From: Hedera helix
Taxonomy: Eukaryota > Streptophyta > Magnoliopsida > Apiales > Araliaceae
Direction of reading: 5' to 3'
Assembly: GCA_947179155.2 (NCBI GenBank)
Contig: OX359287.1
Coordinates: 902,501-966,500 of the forward strand
DNA: 64,000 bases
The notes under the pieces: generated by a model
Databases searched by the model: none
What the model was told of the DNA's origin: nothing
What the model saw: only the letters and a program-made list of their open reading frames with translations
Part shown: positions 56,964-64,000 of the stretch, in pieces
Position numbering within the stretch: the first letter of the stretch is position 1
Layout of the letters: the number at the start of each line of letters is the position of its first letter
Position numbers and translations under genes: made by a program

Positions 56964-59900
56964 ATATGATGTCCCCAAATATGGGCCTACATAGCCCAAT
57001 TTGAGACGTCATAAAATACACGATAATTAATACAAACAGTACAAAGGACAAAAATACATAACTCAATAATACACAATTAAGTCTTCAATATTATTGTCGC
57101 ACTATATATAACATGTGAAGACTACTACAACTACCTCTCGGATCCTCACTCAATTCCCCGGCTAGACCCAGTTATTCTCTCATTTCCTAAAGAACAATGG
57201 AACAAAAAAGAAAGGGTGAGCTCAAATAATCCAGTAAGAAATATCATGACTAAGATAACAATGAGTAAATTATCATTAGTCTTCAACAGTTGAGTTCTTG
57301 ATAGAATACAATAAACAACAAATTTTAGATCAATAATAGGAGCGAAATGAGCAATCCATTAGAAGAATCATGTAGACTATGATGTTCACTAGCTTCTCTT
57401 TTTAAGAAAAATATCATCAACTGTTATCATCTTAAACACCACAGGTCATGATAATATAAATTCACAGTTCTTGATCATAATCATATAAGTCAACAGTTCA
57501 TCTTTGCACTACGGGCCAAAGATATTCAAATATAACACCAATGGTCATGATCATACCAGTCATCAGCCTTTGGTCATAATCATACCAAGCAACAGTTCTT
57601 CTTTACCCCAGGCCAAAGAGAACATTCACCACGTGCCCTAATAGACACACAACAATTATATCGCCTTTATCCTTTTATCTGTGCCACAGGCCACGGATAT
57701 TCACAACAACATGATTCTTGATGATTAGAATAACAACAGTGATATAAATGATGAACGGAAGAAATAGGATGATCAATAAATATCAAAAGTTTATGATTTT
57801 ACTTTGTGCAGATTCAAATAATGTTCAAATTATTAGCATGATGTGGACTCAAATTCAAGAATGATATTCAATATCCATAGTTCAGAATAACGGTTAAAGT
57901 TCAATAGAAAGATTCAGAAAAATAGGAAGGTTCAATTGAAATGATATTAGATGAAGCGCAAACTATTAAGGAACATATAATCATTACGGGAAACTTTACT
58001 AAATAGTATTTACCATAGTAAGTTAAGAGTATGAAAAGAATGATACCCCTTACTGTTGTAAATTTGAATGATAAAAGATGAAAAAGATGGTATCCCTTAC
58101 CTTAACACTTGACTAGATACAAAGTTGATCAATCTATATATTTATAATTTAATTAGTAACTACCACATATAATTTTATGGTGTATACCAATTCGTATGAA
58201 ATCATCAAAAGTGATTTGATATAATAAAATAGAATAACTTCAATATAGTTTTTGAAAGAAAATAATATTTCAAAATAAATTTTCTAAATAAAGCTTTTCA
58301 AAATAAATCTTCTAAAGGAAGAGTCTTCTAAATGAAGATTTATAAACACCGTGTGATGTGTGTGATTACTTACATAACTTTTATAAAAATACTTACTTGA
58401 ATAGTACTCGTACACTTATAGATCTTCACAAATACTTAAGATGGTTTTAGCACACTCAAAGAGAATTTACACAAAGTAATATTTAGAGAGTGAAAGTAAG
58501 AATAAGCAAGAAAGTTTTATGAAAAATTCTTAAGTTAAGGCCTCTATTTATAGCCAAAAAATCTTATCATAAACCAAGATTTTCAAATTTAATCCAAATC
58601 GTATATTTCAAGATAATGTTTAATCCGTACCACTCATATCATCTTTTAAGATTTCCTTAATTTAAACCATTTATTTAAATATCATCTTTAATCTACACAG
58701 TTCATTTGAAATTTTATAATTATTACATTATCTTTAATCTATACCATTTAATTAACTTTAAAAAAAAATAACTTACTTTATATAAATCAACTAACTTTAT
58801 ATAAATCAACAAACTTTATATTTAAAAATAACTAACATTATATAATATATCATAATAAAATAATTTACTTACATAATTTATATAAAGTAAAGTACTTTAT
58901 ATAATTTATTATAATAAAAACAAGTAACTTTATATAATTTATTATAATAAAAATAAATAACTTTATCAATTCAATTATTCAACAATAATTCACAATTATT
59001 CATTATTATGACTAATTGTTATAAATGAAGTGTAGTTGGCTTTCTGAGTTAGATACTCATAATACAAGCAGAAAAATCAACTAATAATGGAATACAACAG
59101 TTTAATTAACATCAAAATAGAGATGATAATAATGCAAAAAATAAGTAAAAGAAAGCGCACGTTACTGTGTAATGACAATTATTGATTCAGTAAGTTGAAT
59201 TGTTGTGCATATATTACTGTGACAATTATCAGTTCAATAGTATGAATTATTGTGCATGTAACAATTATTGGAACACTGTGCAATACCGTATGCTACTCTG
59301 TGTGCTATTGTGCAATACCGTATGTTACTATTTCTTTACCACCGAGTATTTTAACAATTAAAAGTGATAGTACCATTGACTATTTTTAATTAGAAAGGTT
59401 ACATATGTCGTTTTCTATATCCGACAATATTTCAGCGCCGTCGTACGAATCGAATATTCCCCGATAAAACGAATATTCTCCGACAAGATAAAATTTGTAC
59501 AAGCATTTCTTAATTTCACTTTTGTCAAGATAAAATAAATTTGTATTTCATAAAAGTCGGGGTCTTACATTAATGAACTAATGCTACTTGAATGGGAGAG
59601 CTAATGGTGAAATCCTAGAGTTCTATAAATAAAGATGTCAAACACTTGTGCAAATGTTAGTTTATTTGCTCCATTCACTAAAATTTAGAAAGATAAAGTT
59701 GTAGAGAGAAGCTAGAGCATTTGTGAGAGTTCTAAAGAAACAAACACTTTAAGTGTTACTAAGTGTGGAAGATTTTTTGGTCCATACAAGAAGATCAAGA
59801 AAGAGTTTCAACCATTTTCAAGAAGAGGATTTCCATTAAAGGTTTAAAAGTTTATTTGAGTCTTAGCTTGTTATTTAGTTTTGTATGTTAGTTGTGGGAA

Positions 59901-62085
59901 AGAAAAATCTATGTAATGTTAGATCTTGAATATTTATAAAGGTTTATGATTAAATATGCTAAATATGTGTTCTAACATATTTTGTATAGAAAACAATGGA
60001 AGAAAATGTTGTATGAGCATAATTTGTTTTGAACCCTAGTTAAATGTCTAAGTTGATGATTTATGATTTGAGATGTGTAAGATATTTTTATGATCTATGA
60101 GTCTTGAATGATAGGTTTATGTGTTATGAAGATAACCCAACATGAACGATTGAAAAATATGAAGAAATGAGCAAGTTATGGTCCTTTTACTAAAAGAGGT
60201 CATTTTAGAAACCCTAGTCGATCGTTCCTAAATTTTGTGTCAAAAATGATTTCAAAAATACAATCCATCCATGAAATATTATATATTATTAAGTTACGAA
60301 GCTAAAAAAAACCAATTTAGTGTCATTTGAAAGTGTAGATTTCATTTTATGCAAGTTTGAATCAAAAGTGTCAAAATTAAAAATTTTGAAAATTTTAAAA
60401 ATATATTCTACCGGACTACGCCGGGCGTAGTGCTATTCTTCCAAAAAAATGATTTTTTCGGACCGGGTTTTGGCGGTTCGGGTCAAAAAGTGTTAAAATA
60501 TTCTAAAATTAATAATATTAATATGGGATTCAATTAATGTAATTTAAATATTGTAGATGTTTAATTAAATAAGTAAATGAATATAATATTATTAAATGAT
60601 TAATAATATTAATAAGTGAATAAAATATTATTCAATGATTAATAATATTAATAAATAAATAAAATATTATTAAATGGTTAATAAAATATTATTAAATGGC
60701 TAATAATATTAATAAGTGAGTAAAATATTATTAAATAAATAATAATATTAATTAAGGATTAAAATATTATTAATGGTTAATAATATTAGTAAGTTAATAG
60801 AATATTATTAAATGATTAATAATATTAATAAATAATTAAATTATTATTAAATGAATAGTAATATTAAAAAGTTAATAAAATATTATTAAATGATTAATAA
60901 TATTAGTAAAGGATTGAAATATTATTAAATGGATAATAATATTAGAAAGTTAATATAATATTATTAATAATTAATAATATTAGTAAAGGATAAAAAATAT
61001 TATTAAATGACTAATAATATTAGTATGTGAATAAAATATTATTAAATGATTAATAATATTAATAAGTGAATATAATATTATTAAATGATTAATAATATTA
61101 ACAAATAATTAAAATATTATTAAATAATTAATAAATTATTAAGAGTATAAATATTATTAAATGGTTAAAAATATTTATAAATGATTTAAGATATTATTTA
61201 ATAAATATTATTATTAGAAAGAGCAAGACATTATTAAATTATTAATAATGTTAATATGTGATTAAGATGTTATTAAATGATTAATAATATTGATGATTGA
61301 ATAAAATGTTATTATAATGGTTAATAGTATTCATAAACGATTAAAATATTATTAAATGGATAATAATATTTGTTTGAGGATAATATATTATCAATGGTGA
61401 TAATATTTGGAAATGATTGATATGTTCTTAAATGATACTTATATGATTAAAATATTATTAATGGTTGATAATATTATTAAGTGGTTAAATGTTATGAATA
61501 AGTGTTAGATAATTTAAGTGATGTATAATACAGTTATATGATGTGTTGATTAGTATATCAATGTTGTTAAATGTTAGGTCATTCAAAGGAAGTTATTTTT
61601 AGTTGAATAACAGTAGTCAGCGGAACAGGCAAGTTCTCTGAACCTTAACTTGTATTTATTTAGCAAGTTATTCTGAAACTCAAACTCGTTTCATTATACA
61701 AGTTTCATATACTTATTTTTATTAGGATAAGTATCTAGAAGTTGAAATTAGTTTCAAATTACCTAATGAAATAATTATTAAGAATTATTTCATATTTATA
61801 TTGTTATTGATATTCGCACTTATGTGCATTCGTATGACTGTTCTCAAAATGAACTATTTAATGAGATATATCTATGCTATTTGTTTTTGCTAGATATTGC
61901 ATGTGTAATATGAGTGTTCTTGTTATGAACTAGTAGAAAAGGAAGATCTATGCCAATTGTTTTGGCTATACCATGTATGTATCAAATTCATTAATCTGAA
62001 TATTGTTGAAACTAGTCCAAACCACATTGTTGTGGTATGGAATCTAATAGAAAAAGCTAAAATGAACAAATTATTATGAAATGAT

Positions 62086-63019
62086 TGTAATACTCCAAAT
62101 ATTTACAAGATTTGTAGATAAGATCTTAAATGATGCATGTGGGGAGTTTATTAAAAAAATAAATTCAATTAAGAAGTGAATGTGGTTATATTAATACAGC
62201 TATACCTAAAGTGTGTTTTTTAGCCAAATAAGAATATGAGTAAATTAATACTCAACAAAACTAATAAATAAATTAATTTTAATACGGAGTAAGAAGGAAT
62301 ATTGTGAAATATAATTAATTAGATTAATTATATCAATTATGAGTTAATATTATAGAAAAACTAGAATGATTGTCTAGGATGACAATAATAAGAAATTAAT
62401 TAATTAAGTAACTAATTTAACTATCAAGTGATAGTACAGAGTCTATTAATGAATTTAAAACAAGTCCAATATTTTAATTATGGTAAGTCTTGTTGGTAAT
62501 AATAAAGAGGACCAAATAAATTTAAGGATTTAGCCTCATGAAGAGTCTAAGTAATTTAATTACTACTAGTGGACTAACCCAAAATGATTATATGTGTTAG
62601 CCCAATATGAGAATACTTACATGAAGGTAGGTAATTAAATAATAAGCCCAAGTGTTATGTTAAATGATAGTCCAAGAGGTAACTAATATAAGTCCAATTA
62701 AATTATGTTAACATATATTATATGTAATGGTGTGGAAGGTAAACTATGTAGCCCAAACATTTAAAAGTCAAGTGTTGGTCAATGTGTTAGGAGAATAAAT
62801 TTCAAGTATTGTTGAGTGTAGAGAATTACCTAATGTAGGGTTAATTGAATAACCCTAGTTGGTAGGCAAGAGAAGGCATTAACCAAATATTGTTAATTGC
62901 TAGATGAATGAATGTGATGATGAGAATTAACTATAGATGAGTTAATTGAGTAATCCTAGGTAACAAATAAATTAAAGATTTAACTATGCATGGGTTAGTT
63001 GTATGAAGAATATTATAGG
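62086..63019 (+). mobile_element. Partial LTR starting TGTAATACTCC (plus orientation)
   Basis: Interrupts the family C 3' LTR after GAAATGAT. It has the same TGTAAT opening and a similar AT-rich beginning with repeated short GCCCAA phrases. It is cut at 63020 by another LTR, so its end lies outside the window or inside unseen sequence. Confidence 0.6.
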
Positions 63020-64000
63020 TGTGACACCCCCAAATTTGGGCCCACACAACCCAAACTTGAGTTGTCAAAAGACTACAACAAAATTATTACAACGTTTAAC
63101 AATACAGAGAATAATAATACACAACTAAGTCTTCACTATTATTGTCACACTATTTTACAATACGTGAAGACTACGATAGCTATCCCTCGGACTCTCACTC
63201 CATCCCCCGACTAGACCCAACTACATTCTCGTCTCCTGTTGAAAAACAATGGAACAAAAGAAAGGGTGAGCTCAAATAATCCAGTAAAAAATATCATGAC
63301 TAAGATAATGACAAATAAATTATCATTAACCTTCAACAGTTGAGTTCTCGATAGAATACAATAGACTACATGGTCTTTATCAAAAACTGCAGTTAAATTC
63401 TTGAACAACGTTCAGATCAATAATAGTCGCGGAATGAGCAATCTATTAGAAGAATAATGCAGACTATAATTTCCACTCGCTTCGCTTTTTAAGAAAAACA
63501 TCATCAACTTTTATCATCTGAAATACCATTAGTCAAGATAATACAAATTCACAGTTCCTGGTCATAATCATGCAGATCAACAGTTCATCTTTGCACTACG
63601 GGCCAAAGATATTCAATATAACACCAACGATCATGATTATACCAGATTCAGCCTTTGGTCATAATCATACCAAACAACAGTTCATCTTTGCACTACGGGC
63701 CAAAGATATTCAATATAACACCAGCGGTCATAATTATACCAGATTCAGCCTTTGGTCATAATCATACCAAACAACAATTTATCTTTGTACTACGGGCCAA
63801 AGAGAACATTCACCACGTGCCATAAAAGACACCAAACAGATGTATCGCCTTTAACCTATCATATGTTCAACAAATATATCGCATCTGTGCCCCCGGCCAC
63901 AGACATTCACAACAACTTGATTTTGAATGATTAGAATGATATAAATGATGAACAGAAGAAACGTGATAAACAATAAGTATCATCAGTTTACTTTGTACAT
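63020..64000 (-). mobile_element. LTR (family E), minus orientation, runs off the window
   Basis: Begins TGTGACACCCCCAAATTTGG and aligns with 56969 onwards. Shared phrases include CTAGACCCA, AAAGGGTGAGCTCAAATAAT and CAACAGTTGAGTTCT. The flank ATAGG (63015-63019) is a candidate duplication; its partner is beyond the window. Confidence 0.72.
63578..63800. repeat. 97-bp tandem repeat inside the family E LTR
   Basis: Units start at 63578, 63675 and 63772 (partial). Each contains CACTACGGGCCAAAGATATT and CAGCCTTTGGTCATAATCAT; GGCCAAAG and CTTTGGTC are near-inverted, so each unit could fold. A less regular version is at about 57499-57640. Confidence 0.85.

Larger units (their letters stand above)
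53999..59569 (-). mobile_element. Solo LTR (family E), minus orientation, interrupted near its end
   Basis: Perfect duplication TTAAT (53994-53998 and 59570-59574). In plus coordinates it begins TATGATGTCCCC, a mutated TGTGACGCCCC, and ends GGGGTCTTACA. The first five bases are separated from the rest by the solo LTR at 54004. Without that insert it is 2.6 kb. TATAAATA on the minus strand is at 58552-58545. The stretch near 57500-57640 has two copies of a repeat seen again at 63578. Confidence 0.82.
44546..62085 (+). mobile_element. Large gag-only Ty3/Gypsy element (family C), 3' end interrupted
   Basis: 5' LTR 44546-48841, primer site, 4.07-kb internal region, gag ORF, purine tract AAGAAGGGGTGAA and a 3' LTR beginning at 52910. 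The 3' LTR is broken by nested LTRs at 53999-59569 and again at 62086, so its end and the partner of the ATAGC flank (44541-44545) were not found. No reverse transcriptase or integrase is present; only a protease-like VLVDSST scrap follows gag. Long LTRs plus gag alone match the class called TR-GAG or large retrotransposon derivatives. Confidence 0.85.
52910..62085 (+). repeat. 3' LTR of family C element, twice interrupted
   Basis: Segments 52910-53998 and 59570-62085 align with the 5' LTR (44546 to about 48180). TATAAATA is at 59634-59641. The island reads CTACGCCGGGCGTAG near 60416, a diverged form of the 5' LTR palindrome. The AT array spans about 60560-61490. The purine tract before it (52895-52909) marks the plus-strand priming site. 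Confidence 0.82.

Noticed and set aside
54004..59569. One element with inverted terminal LTRs
   Set aside because: Two independent duplications (TATGA and TTAAT) show two separate solo LTRs in opposite orientation, one inside the other.
62270..62300. TACGGAGTA as a Stowaway MITE end
   Set aside because: No matching inverted end or TA duplication was found nearby.
63578..63800. CRISPR-like array
   Set aside because: Units are contiguous tandem repeats with no unique spacers, in plant LTR sequence.

Overview
This window is plant nuclear DNA, most likely from a eudicot. It is strongly AT-rich and has GT-AG introns and a plant-specific C2H2 zinc-finger repressor. By my boundaries, about three quarters of it is nested LTR-retrotransposon DNA. 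I see no bacterial-style operons, CRISPR arrays, rRNA or tRNA genes.

Bases 1-20,100 are the gene-bearing part. After AT-rich intergenic DNA with a foldback and a diverged tandem repeat comes an intronless minus-strand gene (4623-5786) for a three-finger ZAT-like C2H2 factor with EAR repression motifs. Next, also on the minus strand, is a split gene of about 12 kb (7230 to about 19390) for an unrecognised but clearly coding plant protein of about 340 residues. I reconstructed four exons from splice sites and reading-frame continuity. The last exon lies 7 kb from exon 3, and its intron carries a 4.0-kb solo LTR bounded by CATAC duplications. Exon 1 has a one-base frame conflict with the only upstream ATG.

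Bases 20,100-44,545 are a stack of transposons. An old Ty3/Gypsy gag fragment is split by a minus-strand gag-only element (20567-32252, CTATA duplication). That element holds a 4.0-kb solo LTR (ATCAG) and a SINE, and has a coiled-coil ORF between its primer site and gag. To the right is a minus-oriented Copia-type LTR remnant. It is interrupted by a solo LTR (32512-37066, ATGAG), which itself contains a Copia-type solo LTR (33802-36789, GAAGT/AAAGT). A gag-only element with a tRNA-Asp-like primer site follows (37737-43078, ATTTA).

Bases 44,546-64,000 hold a large gag-only element with a 4.3-kb 5' LTR, an initiator-Met primer site and a gag ORF with zinc knuckles. Its 3' LTR is broken by a minus-oriented solo LTR (TTAAT), which is itself broken 5 bp from its end by a plus-oriented solo LTR (TATGA). 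Two more LTRs begin at 62086 and 63020, and the second runs off the window.

No pol gene remains in any element I read. The long LTRs share a layout: TGTAATR start, TATAAATA box, short GC-rich palindromic island, AT-rich palindromic array, a conserved block ending near TTGCTCACCCTTGCTATATC, and a GGGGGCGTCACA end. Only the zinc-finger gene and the split gene look like host genes.
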